Below, piece by piece: positions 24,402-31,492 of a stretch of DNA of 31,492 bases. The position numbers and the translations under genes are program-made. Source of the DNA: an uncultured Arcobacter sp. (GTDB lineage Bacteria; Campylobacterota; Campylobacteria; Campylobacterales; Arcobacteraceae). The stretch is taken from assembly GCA_913062735.1 (NCBI GenBank), contig CAJXWI010000001.1, positions 1 to 31,492 of the forward strand, in the 5' to 3' direction. Within the stretch, counting starts at the first letter, position 1. Each line of letters begins with the position of its first letter. The notes under the pieces are model-generated. The model was not told the origin of the DNA. It saw only the letters and a list, made by a program, of their open reading frames with translations, and did no database searches.

Positions 24402-25919
24402 ATGGATTTATTTGGTTTAAAGAAAAGACAAAAAGAGAAAGACTTTACTAACGAAGTAAATATGGCAGTCAGTGCCGGATTAGAAAGGTTTGCATTTGCT
24501 AATGCAGAACACTTTAAGACACATACTGATTTAAGTAAGGTAGCTAGTAGTAAAATTAATACAGAATATGCAGATAACAATTACCGTCAACAAGCTGGAT
24601 TTTCTGCTGAAATTAAAACAACTGCAAGAACTAATGCACAAAATATATTAGATGGAAAAAGTACCAGAGTAAGTAGAACTGATGATGTAGGAGATGTTAA
24701 TCACCCTCAATTCGATCTTATAGAGGTTGATAAAAATGGAAACCCTATTTTAGATAAAAATGGAAACTATAGGGGAGGTTCACAACAAAAAGTTTTTCAA
24801 AAAGTTGAAAGTTACAGAAAACTGCATGGAAAAGAATTTAATCACTATAAAGATGCTGTAATAGATGTACCAAGTGATCAAATAAATGATATTAAAAAAG
24901 ATTGGGATAATCAAGTTTCAAAACTTGAAAAACAAAAGCAAAATAGAGTAGAAAATGGAGATAGTAACAAGGCAAATGATTTACAGAAAAAAATTGATGA
25001 TATAAAAAATGCCAAAGGTAGACTCAGAGATGCAAAAATTAGTACTAAAGAAGCCATGGAAGCTAGAAAGAATCATAATATAAGTATTGCTAAAGATATA
25101 GGTAAAATATCCCATAAAGCGGGGGTAGAGTCTGCAAAAATTGGTGGAGCTATTAGTGGCGGAATAAATTCGGCTAAAGGTATTTATGCTTATTATAAAG
25201 GTAAAAAAACAGGTAAAGAAGCATTGCAAGATATGGCAGTTGATACAAGTAAAGCAACAGCACTCTCTTATGCAAGTGGAGCAACCAGTTCAGCTATTGG
25301 AGGGATTTTAAAAACATCAAGTAACCAGATTGCGCAAAACTTAGCAAAAGGCAGCACCCCTACTATAATACTTCAATCAGGAGTTATATTAGCAAAACAA
25401 GCAAAAAATCTATTATCTGGAAAAATTGATTTAAATGAATTTGTTGAAAATATTGGACAAGAAGGAACTACATTAGCCACATCTTTAACCGGTGCAAATT
25501 TAGGGGCAGTTATAGGAACTGCAGTAATGCCAGGTGTTGGCACAATTATTGGTGGTGTAATTGGTGGTATGACAGCATCAATTATGAGTAGTGCAGTTTA
25601 TTCAGAACTGCAAAAGTCAATTAATGATACAAAAATATCAAACCAGCAAAGAGAAGCAATTAAAAATTATTGTAAAGATTTAATTATTCAAGAAAAAGAA
25701 TACCGTGAATACGCAATGTCAATTTATGATAATTATTTTGATAAAAAAGAATTGGAAATAAAAGATGGATTTAAAACAGTAAGTTTAGCTATTCAAAATG
25801 GTGAAGATATAAGTAATGGATTAGAAATAATTGGTAATGCATTTAATATTGAATTAAAATTTAAGAATACAGAAGAATTTAAACAACATATTCAAAGTGG
25901 AAAGACTCTAAACTTATAA
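24402..25919 (+). CDS. Large glycine-zipper protein with conserved N-terminal domain
   Basis: 505 residues, starting four bases after the previous stop. Residues 69-113 (EIKTTARTNAQNILDGK, SRTDDVGDVNHPQFDLIEVD) match a segment I recall at the N-termini of uncharacterised proteins with membrane-active tails. A tandem DKNGNPILDKNGNY unit (110-123) is followed by a charged helical region (160-230). Two small-residue membrane zippers follow: GGAISGGINSAKG (248-260) and GANLGAVIGTAVMPGVGTIIGG (364-385). Looks like an intracellular or delivered membrane effector. No immunity or secretion gene is visible beside it. Function unknown. Confidence 0.7.
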   Translation: MDLFGLKKRQKEKDFTNEVNMAVSAGLERFAFANAEHFKTHTDLSKVASSKINTEYADNNYRQQAGFSAEIKTTARTNAQNILDGKSTRVSRTDDVGDVNHPQFDLIEVDKNGNPILDKNGNYRGGSQQKVFQKVESYRKLHGKEFNHYKDAVIDVPSDQINDIKKDWDNQVSKLEKQKQNRVENGDSNKANDLQKKIDDIKNAKGRLRDAKISTKEAMEARKNHNISIAKDIGKISHKAGVESAKIGGAISGGINSAKGIYAYYKGKKTGKEALQDMAVDTSKATALSYASGATSSAIGGILKTSSNQIAQNLAKGSTPTIILQSGVILAKQAKNLLSGKIDLNEFVENIGQEGTTLATSLTGANLGAVIGTAVMPGVGTIIGGVIGGMTASIMSSAVYSELQKSINDTKISNQQREAIKNYCKDLIIQEKEYREYAMSIYDNYFDKKELEIKDGFKTVSLAIQNGEDISNGLEIIGNAFNIELKFKNTEEFKQHIQSGKTLNL

Positions 25920-26132
25920 TTTAAATTGTATCCAGTTTATAAGGGTAACGAATTATATTATAAACGAAAAGTAGTAGATGAACATCTGATATCATAACTA
26001 GATCTTATGGATATAAGACATCTGCATCAAGTCTAGAATGTAAACTATTTGAATTTATCTGTGATTTATGAGAGCAAAAACCAATAAGATTGAGATGTTT
26101 TGTAAATAACCAATGCTCTTTGACTCTCCTAA

Positions 26133-26279
26133 CTTGCTCGTCAAAAAATAGCTATAGATTCACTTTTCTTAGATGAAGATAGTTTAGAAACAGCATTAAA
26201 TACTCTAAATCTACTTTAAATAAATGTTGTTTCTAAAGGTGATGAGACGGGTTTTTTGAAATTGATTAAAATAAATTAG
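26133..26279 (+). pseudogene. Short coding remnant with an internal stop
   Basis: One frame reads KIAIDSLFLDEDSLETALNT up to LNLL, a TAA at 26217, then INVVSKGDETGFLKLIKIN to a TAG, which looks like the C-terminal end of a decayed gene. No start codon or upstream part survives. The rest of 25920-26295 holds nothing I can support, apart from vague inverted similarity around 25978-26028. Confidence 0.3.
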
Positions 26280-26295
26280 CATAAGGAAAAATATT

Positions 26296-26433
26296 TTGAA
26301 ACCTATATACCTAGAATTAGATATAGATACTTCAGAAAATGCTGAAGATTTAAATCAAGATTATGATGTTTCACTGTTATTGAGAAAAACTAGTAAAACT
26401 AATTCCTCCTCTAATCAAGGAATTGAAGGATAA
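26296..26433 (+). CDS. Possible 45-residue acidic small protein
   Basis: TTG start with AAGGA upstream; reads KPIYLELDIDTSENAEDLNQDYDVS... then a Ser/Asn-rich tail. The acidic, non-random composition suggests a real or recently real gene. It follows the coding remnant by 16 bases, so it may be part of the same decayed element. No family recognised. Confidence 0.3.
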   Translation: MKPIYLELDIDTSENAEDLNQDYDVSLLLRKTSKTNSSSNQGIEG

Positions 26434-26551
26434 TTTATGAATCCATTTTAGTAAACTTTATAAAACATATTTGATTTTCTTCTTTATTTGTTACAAAGAA
26501 AAATTTAAAGTTTTCATCAATATAAGTATAATAGGGTAAGTGAATATTTTA

Positions 26552-26904
26552 CTATTTGATATTAGATTTTAAAAGTACCATCCTTATGTATAAAGTACCC
26601 ATACTATCCTGATATGAATCTTTTACAAAACTACCGATTAAAATTTCATTTGCTCATTGTTCTAATATCTGTTCCCTATCTTTAGTCATTTTATTATTAA
26701 TTAATTTGGTTGTTAACTTAAGAGTTGATTGTATTTCTACCTTAATCTGTTGGATAATGTCAACTCTTGCATATAGAATAGCTATTCTTCTTCTAGTTAC
26801 AGGATTTACATTATTTGAAATTCCAATTCCCGTGATATATTTATCCACTTTGGTTCAGCATATACATTAATCATAAAGAATGCAAAAACAATAAGATACT
26901 TCAC
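26552..26904 (-). pseudogene. LPP20-family secreted protein, decayed
   Basis: A GTG start (26904) gives a signal peptide (KYLIVFAFFMINVYA) followed by EPKW, then the frame breaks. The neighbouring frame continues at once with VDKYITGIGISNNVNPV and a LPP20-type Arg/Ala helix (TRRRIAILYARVDIIQQI), then reaches a TGA at 26654. Beyond that TGA the same frame still reads like the family's end (EILIGSFVKDSYQDSMGTLYIRMVLL) up to a TAG at 26552. Loss of 4 bases at a PKWV codon repeat (about 26845-26848) would explain the shift. Two lesions mean it is inactive. Confidence 0.75.
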
Positions 26905-26988
26905 TTTAATATATCCATTCTACTTTTAACTCTTGTATCCATTAATATTACTCATTTTACTTCCTATTGTTTTATTCACAATGATACT

Positions 26989-27504
26989 CTAAGTTTCGAT
27001 CATCATTTTCTTATTAATCACTTCGTAAACTTCTTGCAATAGTATATCAATCTCAGCACTCTCTATACTATACAAGCCATAAAGTGTAAAGTTCAATTTA
27101 TCTTCATATATAGATTCTTCTTTTAAGAGTGTCAAACTTATTTTTTCAAACAATTCGTTCAATATTTTTATTGTTTTATTTTTTAAATTTTCTTCGAGAT
27201 TATTCCAGCCATATGATTTTTTTACCTGATGAAGTGCTCTATCATAAAACTCTTTTTTAAAAATCACTATTGCATTCTCAGCTAAAGTTTTCCTGCTTTT
27301 TTGTATATTAAAAAGTTCCAAAGGGACTTCGATTGTCATGGCATAACTACTTTCTAAATAGTGTCTTTCTTCATTAACCCATTTTGGTTTATTATCAAGT
27401 CCATATAAAAAAATTAAAATAGGGATAATACCAATTGCAAAAAAGAAACTAAAAAGTTTTAATACTACTCGTTCAGCTAGTAAGTTCTTGAAAAAATCAA
27501 TCAT
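26989..27504 (-). CDS. Membrane-anchored small protein of the LPP20-like cluster
   Basis: 171 residues. One membrane segment at about 14-34 (VLKLFSFFFAIGIIPILIFLY), then a periplasmic-looking domain starting NKPKWVNEER, the same PKWV entry motif as its neighbours. The rest is a helix-strand mix with conserved aromatic residues but no recognised catalytic site. Its ATG overlaps the Sel1-repeat gene stop by 8 bases. Likely last intact gene of the envelope operon. Family unclear; divergent LPP20-like is a guess. Confidence 0.6.
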   Translation of the reverse strand: MIDFFKNLLAERVVLKLFSFFFAIGIIPILIFLYGLDNKPKWVNEERHYLESSYAMTIEVPLELFNIQKSRKTLAENAIVIFKKEFYDRALHQVKKSYGWNNLEENLKNKTIKILNELFEKISLTLLKEESIYEDKLNFTLYGLYSIESAEIDILLQEVYEVINKKMMIET

Positions 27505-28387
27505 TTTTCACTCTTTTTGTTACTATTTTAGCTACTGCGTTTGTACCCACTTCAATCTCCACTCTACTGAGTTGATAACCAACTTCATTTTTCATAAAAG
27601 GATCTATTGCATTGGCCCAAATGAGACTATTAAGTACTGATTTTTTCAAAATGTTATCACCAGCAATAAGCATCGCCATTTCTTCATTTATATTCGCATT
27701 TGTTATTTTATTTAGTATAAGTTCGACTGTAGGTTCTAATCCATTGTGTACGATATATTCATCTACTTCATATCCAAGATTTTTAAATGCCCCATCTAAA
27801 GAAGAAATGGTTTTAAGTATCCCGAGAATGTAGTCCTTACTCATATTGAACGTTTTTTCTTCAATATATTTCATCACATCTGATTTTTTATTCTTTTTTT
27901 GTTTTATCTGTTTTAGAGTAAGTTCATCTATTGGAATATTGTTTTTTCTCGACAGTTTGAAAAATCTTTGAGTATCTTCTTTATTCTTATTTGTAATAGA
28001 GATTTCAAGTAAGTAGGTTATAGAATTTTTTTCTCCACTGTTTAAAGCCGATATAAAAAAGTTTTTTGCATTTTCTAAATCTTCTTGATTATAAAAAAAC
28101 ATGCCAAGCTGCATAAAAGCCTTACCACTTCCAAGTTGGGCTGCTTTTTTATAGTAATTCATAGCTTTTGTTTCACTTTTCTTCCAATGTGATCCACTCT
28201 GATATGCATGTGCTAACATTAATATGGCTTCTACATTTTCCTGGGAAACAAGCTTTTCTAGTCCACTTTTGTACAGAGTAACATTTTCTTTAGTTTGTTC
28301 TTTATACTGTAGCTTTTTTAGATCACTGAGTAGTGATGCATTTAATATTATAGAAAAAAGACAAAGAATAATAACTCGTTGTAACAT
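27497..28387 (-). CDS. Sel1-like repeat secreted protein
   Basis: 296 residues from the ATG overlapping the transglycosylase stop (TAATG); an in-frame ATG four codons earlier lies inside that gene and is less likely. Signal peptide MLQRVIILCLFSIILNASL. Sel1/TPR-like repeats span about 40-130 (AMLAHAYQSG-type, YYKKAAQLGSGKAFMQLG). The C-terminal half is unrecognised. Sel1 proteins act as scaffolds in the periplasm, often with cell-wall enzymes, which fits its place after the lytic transglycosylase. Confidence 0.75.
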   Translation of the reverse strand: MLQRVIILCLFSIILNASLLSDLKKLQYKEQTKENVTLYKSGLEKLVSQENVEAILMLAHAYQSGSHWKKSETKAMNYYKKAAQLGSGKAFMQLGMFFYNQEDLENAKNFFISALNSGEKNSITYLLEISITNKNKEDTQRFFKLSRKNNIPIDELTLKQIKQKKNKKSDVMKYIEEKTFNMSKDYILGILKTISSLDGAFKNLGYEVDEYIVHNGLEPTVELILNKITNANINEEMAMLIAGDNILKKSVLNSLIWANAIDPFMKNEVGYQLSRVEIEVGTNAVAKIVTKRVKND

Positions 28388-29604
28388 TATAAATCCCATT
28401 TATGATAATTTTGACTATAATTTTTTAACTTCTTAACATAATTTCTAGCTTCTTTATTCAGTCTTCTTGATGTTCTAAGATGTTGGTATACTTCTTTAGG
28501 TGTCATAGAGTTTATCATTGCAATTGCTTCTTTTCTTTTACGGTAACTGCCTGTAAAGGATTTAATAAGTGTTCCTATTCCAGCATTATAAGCAGTTGCA
28601 GTACAATAAAACAATGATTCTTCGTTTTCAACACCTCTTAAATATCTCTCTTTGATGACTTGGATGTATTTTGTTCCCAGTTCTATATTGTTTTTTGCAT
28701 TATACAAATAAGGCGGTGCCAGTAATCTTTTTTTGCCAGTGAGTGCTTCATACGCATCTTTTCCAGCACTTGATGGAACAATTTGCATCAAGCCATATGC
28801 AGGTACATGTGAGATTGCTAAAGGATTGAAATAACTCTCTGTCTGAATAGTACCAAAAACATGTGATGGTGTAACATTGAATTTTTTTGCTTGAGTAAAA
28901 ACATCTTGTTTATATCTTTTTGCTCTTTTCTCAAGATGTTTTGGTACCATTTGTACAACTACAGATACAATCTTTTTCTTTTTACCATCTTTTAATTCTA
29001 TTATTCTTTCTTTTATTTGATTGGCTTTTATTTTTGTGTTTTCTATTAAATCTTTTAAAAACTTATCCTTTTCTTTTTTTGGAAGCTCTAACTTTACGAT
29101 TTCTTTTTTCTTTAAATACTCTTTTGAGAGTTTAGCTACAGGATCTTTATCTATGGCTTGATTGATATTTTCATTTTTTAGTTCTTTGAGTTTTTCTTCA
29201 AATCTTTTTGGTTCTATTTTTTTATTGACCTCAGTAACAATTTCAAGGGTAACTGTTCCTTTTTCAAAATCAATATTTTCTCTTTCTTTCATATCTTTAG
29301 AGTATTGTGTAAAGGTTTTTTTTGTAGACAACTTAACATTCTCTTCACCCCAACTCTTAGCAATATATTCTTGATAGTATTTTCTGGCAGTTGCTACGAT
29401 ATTTTTATAATAGATACTGTTTTGTTGGATGAGTTGTTCATTTTCTTTTTTGATTATCTTGTTATTGTTTGTTTGTTCAATATAATTTAACATCATAGAT
29501 TTTTTGATGTCATCTATTTCTGAAGCATAAGAAGTAGATATCACTAAAAGTGAAAAAACAATTAATTTTATGCTGTTTTTTAGAAGTTGTTTACTGTTAT
29601 TCAT
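28387..29604 (-). CDS. Membrane-bound lytic murein transglycosylase, MltC-like
   Basis: 405 residues with signal peptide (about 1-28, ending TSYAS). An N-terminal DUF3393/MltC-like domain (about 60-215) precedes the SLT catalytic domain: catalytic Glu256 in IQTESYFNPLA, the GLMQIVPSSAG loop (271-281) and AYNAG (338-342). It cleaves peptidoglycan glycan strands to 1,6-anhydro products in the periplasm. No lipobox Cys is evident, so it differs from classical lipoprotein MltC. Ribosome site AGAGGGAAAACAG. Central gene of the envelope cluster. Confidence 0.9.
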   Translation of the reverse strand: MNNSKQLLKNSIKLIVFSLLVISTSYASEIDDIKKSMMLNYIEQTNNNKIIKKENEQLIQQNSIYYKNIVATARKYYQEYIAKSWGEENVKLSTKKTFTQYSKDMKERENIDFEKGTVTLEIVTEVNKKIEPKRFEEKLKELKNENINQAIDKDPVAKLSKEYLKKKEIVKLELPKKEKDKFLKDLIENTKIKANQIKERIIELKDGKKKKIVSVVVQMVPKHLEKRAKRYKQDVFTQAKKFNVTPSHVFGTIQTESYFNPLAISHVPAYGLMQIVPSSAGKDAYEALTGKKRLLAPPYLYNAKNNIELGTKYIQVIKERYLRGVENEESLFYCTATAYNAGIGTLIKSFTGSYRKRKEAIAMINSMTPKEVYQHLRTSRRLNKEARNYVKKLKNYSQNYHKWDL

Positions 29605-29615
29605 CTGTTTTCCCT

Positions 29616-30056
29616 CTATTTATTATCTATTTTTATGTATATTTCTTTTGTACAAGGGTCTACCCACATATTTACAATCTTTATATCATATTTAATATCT
29701 TTAAAGTTCATTTGTATAAGGCTATTCTCTTGAAAACTTTTTGTATAAAACTCTTTTTGGTTTGATGACTTAAACTCTTTTTGTACGGATACAATTGAAG
29801 TGCCCCTTGAATTTCCTTTTGTCATAAGTAAAACAGTAATAGCTCTTTGTAGTGCTATTTTTTTTTGCGCACTTTTACTGCTGCTTGCAGTAATACGTGA
29901 AACACCAACATACTCATCATCAACCCATTTTGGTTTTACAGTTTTTTTACATGGGTTGTTATAACTGTTTTTTTCAGTGACTGTATTAGTACTACAGCCA
30001 CTGAAAACTAGAAAAAAAAGACCAGTTAAAACAGATATTAACACATTGCAAAACAC
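29616..30056 (-). CDS. LPP20-like lipoprotein
   Basis: Up to 146 residues. Lipoprotein signal with lipobox FSGC (Cys21), then the family-type VKPKWVDDEYVGVSRI (40-55) and a helix of the LPP20 kind (AQKKIALQRAI). Start codon is GTG sharing its G with the upstream TAG (TAGTG); a second GTG at 30044 gives a better-sized signal peptide and is possible. Lies between the LPP20 gene and the transglycosylase in one operon. Role in the cell envelope inferred. Confidence 0.7.
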   Translation of the reverse strand: MFCNVLISVLTGLFFLVFSGCSTNTVTEKNSYNNPCKKTVKPKWVDDEYVGVSRITASSSKSAQKKIALQRAITVLLMTKGNSRGTSIVSVQKEFKSSNQKEFYTKSFQENSLIQMNFKDIKYDIKIVNMWVDPCTKEIYIKIDNK

Positions 30057-30661
30057 TAATTAATCGCTACATCAAGTTCTTTCATCATTTCATCAAGAAC
30101 TTTCATACCCTCATCAATACTTTTTCTTGATAATTTTGCTTTTTTCATATGCTTTTGATACGTTGCTTTCATATCTCCAATATGTTCAGATACTTCTCTT
30201 TTTTGTATGACTGTATGCACATAAAGTGTTCCATCTTTTGATTGAAACATATTAATTCTTTGTGCACCTGATATTGGCATCTTTTTGATAACTTCTTTTG
30301 TAGCTAGCTTAAAAGAGTTCTCAAATTCATCAAGTTCATTGATTTTTGTATGTCTCATAGCTTTTTTTTGTAGTTGTGAAACTATTGTTTGAATTTGTCC
30401 TGCTAATTTGGATCGTGCATCCATTTCTGCTTGTGGCAACATTACTTGTAAACCATGCTTACTATAGCCTGTTATACCTACTGATGCAATTCCACCTTCA
30501 ACTTTTGGATTTACTACCCATGCTGGTAAATTATTGACCACAGTAATCATTTCTTGTTTTTTCTCATGTTGTGTTTTTGGTTCTGATACCTCATTTTGAG
30601 CACAACCACTAAACATAACCATTACCGATAATCCTGCTGCAAATATAATTTTATTTCTCAT
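30056..30661 (-). CDS. LPP20-family lipoprotein
   Basis: 201 residues, ribosome site AGAGGAAAAAG. Lipobox MFSGC (Cys20). The LPP20 domain runs about 44-170: LPAWVVNPKVEGGIASVGITGYS (45-67), then EMDARSKLAGQIQTIVSQL (80-98) and a GTLYVHTVI strand near 145-153. LPP20 proteins are outer-membrane-associated lipoproteins typical of Campylobacterota; some are linked to flagellar or adhesion functions. C-terminal charged coiled coil. Confidence 0.85.
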   Translation of the reverse strand: MRNKIIFAAGLSVMVMFSGCAQNEVSEPKTQHEKKQEMITVVNNLPAWVVNPKVEGGIASVGITGYSKHGLQVMLPQAEMDARSKLAGQIQTIVSQLQKKAMRHTKINELDEFENSFKLATKEVIKKMPISGAQRINMFQSKDGTLYVHTVIQKREVSEHIGDMKATYQKHMKKAKLSRKSIDEGMKVLDEMMKELDVAIN

Positions 30662-30688
30662 TCTTTTTCCTCTTATTGATTTAACTTT

Positions 30689-31207
30689 TTATGATGCTTC
30701 TTTATTTAACTCTTCCATCATATCATCAAACTGATAGTCAAGCACTTTTTTCTTAATTTTTATTATTCTTTTTGTTTGATACTGTTTTAATACTGCTAAT
30801 GGCATATAGCCTCTTACAAATGCTCTATTTACACCTTTATCATGCTTAATGTCTTGAATAATTGTATTTTCCTTAACAAAATCCGACAAATTTGTATCGT
30901 GTTGCATTTCTTTCATGAATTTTATCTCTTTTTTATTTCTTAATTTTATAAACTCTTTTTTAAGAGTAACTTTATATGCATCTTCAATTATTATAGTTAT
31001 CTTCTTTACTACATTCCTTTTTGCTTTTTCAATGGCATTTAGATTTCCATCGACATAAGTTGAAACATATATTTTATTTTGATCACCTTTTTTTTCATAC
31101 CACATAGGTGCACCTTCTATGTCAATGTTACTTTGTCTTAAGATATTTTGTTCAAATAAAAATCCAATCAACGTACCAATCAAACTTACTCCAATACTCT
31201 CTAACAT
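30689..31207 (-). CDS. Membrane-anchored LPP20-like protein
   Basis: 172 residues from the ATG at 31205-31207, seven bases after GGAG; an in-frame TTG two codons earlier is less likely. A short hydrophobic N-terminus (IGVSLIGTLIGFLF) serves as anchor or signal. APMWYEKKGDQNKIYVSTYVDGNL is followed by a K/R-rich helix, the same layout as LPP20 domains (W entry, strand, long helix). First gene of the envelope operon, 27 bases before the LPP20 gene. Divergent family member at best. Confidence 0.6.
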   Translation of the reverse strand: MLESIGVSLIGTLIGFLFEQNILRQSNIDIEGAPMWYEKKGDQNKIYVSTYVDGNLNAIEKAKRNVVKKITIIIEDAYKVTLKKEFIKLRNKKEIKFMKEMQHDTNLSDFVKENTIIQDIKHDKGVNRAFVRGYMPLAVLKQYQTKRIIKIKKKVLDYQFDDMMEELNKEAS

Positions 31208-31266
31208 ATTCAAACTCCTAATCGTAATTACATAATTATATTGTTATAAAAAGACACCGTCATGTC

Positions 31267-31492
31267 TCAGGCTTCAATTTTTTGTAAATATTGTTTTAAT
31301 TCATCTCTAATTTTATCTCTAAGTCTTAGTGGACTAATAACAACAATATCTGGCAACCATGACTTTATAAGGTTGTCGACATCTTCATCCGTGCTAACTT
31401 GAAATTTTATGAGTATCGTCCCATCATTGTTTTTTTCTATAAGCTTTTGAGAGGGAAGATGTTTTTTTAGTGTGAAATACTGGGATATGTTA
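31267..31492 (-). CDS. WYL-domain regulator, C-terminal end (cut by window edge)
   Basis: The last 74 residues are visible and match the WCX C-terminal extension of WYL regulators: FTLKKHLPSQKLIEKNNDG, a strand TILIKFQVSTDEDV, then IKSWLPDIVVISPLRLRDKI and an amphipathic end ELKQYLQKIEA. Upstream gene of the envelope operon on the same strand, 59 bases apart. This is a different gene from the WYL-type start at the left end of the window. Confidence 0.8.
   Translation of the reverse strand, partial: NISQYFTLKKHLPSQKLIEKNNDGTILIKFQVSTDEDVDNLIKSWLPDIVVISPLRLRDKIRDELKQYLQKIEA

Noticed and set aside
25978..26028. Inverted repeat as possible IS end or att site
   Set aside because: Pairing is broken by several mismatches and there is no transposase or integrase nearby.
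28387..29604. Phage or conjugation-type lysozyme
   Set aside because: Signal peptide, MltC-like N-terminal domain and envelope-gene neighbours fit a housekeeping-type lytic transglycosylase.
1..31492. CRISPR array, tRNA or rRNA
   Set aside because: No regularly spaced repeats and no recognisable tRNA or rRNA sequence were seen by reading both strands.

Overview
The window is strongly AT-rich, gene-dense DNA, most likely from a Campylobacterota bacterium of the Arcobacter/Sulfurimonas type. The evidence is base composition, A/T-ending codons, and a cluster of LPP20-family (Helicobacter-type) lipoproteins at the right end. Assignment rests on protein motifs only; no 16S, tRNA or other phylogenetic marker is present.

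Almost everything from 1 to 19.4 kb lies on the minus strand and reads as a defence island. In transcription order (right to left) it contains hsdM and hsdS, an HNH endonuclease, a MNT-type nucleotidyltransferase, an ABC-type ATPase with a second HNH nuclease (Septu PtuA/PtuB-like), and hsdR. These seven genes overlap or nearly touch, so the type I restriction-modification operon has been split between hsdS and hsdR by a four-gene nuclease/NTPase insert. A GmrSD-like DUF262 pair follows, then a KAP-family NTPase with a large unknown helical partner. Last come a set of very small genes around a HicA-type toxin with no visible HicB, a basic 98-residue protein, a uracil-DNA-glycosylase-fold protein and the start of a WYL-type regulator.

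From 19.4 to 26.4 kb the strand switches to plus. After a divergent promoter region with two tiny membrane-peptide ORFs there is a mobile-element-type recombination cassette: DUF932 protein, Gp157-like protein, Rad52-family annealing protein and DUF2958 protein. It ends at a short ORF that runs into a strong terminator. Next is a compact three-gene operon (TerB-like protein plus two glycine-zipper membrane proteins) with its own promoter. I consider it the second best candidate for an undescribed defence or antagonism system. Decayed coding remnants follow it.

From 26.5 to 31.2 kb the minus strand carries an envelope cluster: several LPP20-like secreted or lipoproteins (one a clear pseudogene), a Sel1-repeat protein and an MltC-like lytic transglycosylase. 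Upstream of it lies the C-terminal end of a second WYL regulator, cut by the window edge.

Main idea: the hsdM-hsdS-HNH-MNT-PtuA-PtuB-hsdR operon resembles in layout the prr locus, where the PrrC anticodon nuclease (ABC ATPase plus toxic domain) sits inside a type I RM operon and is released when a phage inhibits the RM enzyme. Here the insert would be a DNA-cutting Septu-like pair plus an HNH/MNT pair.
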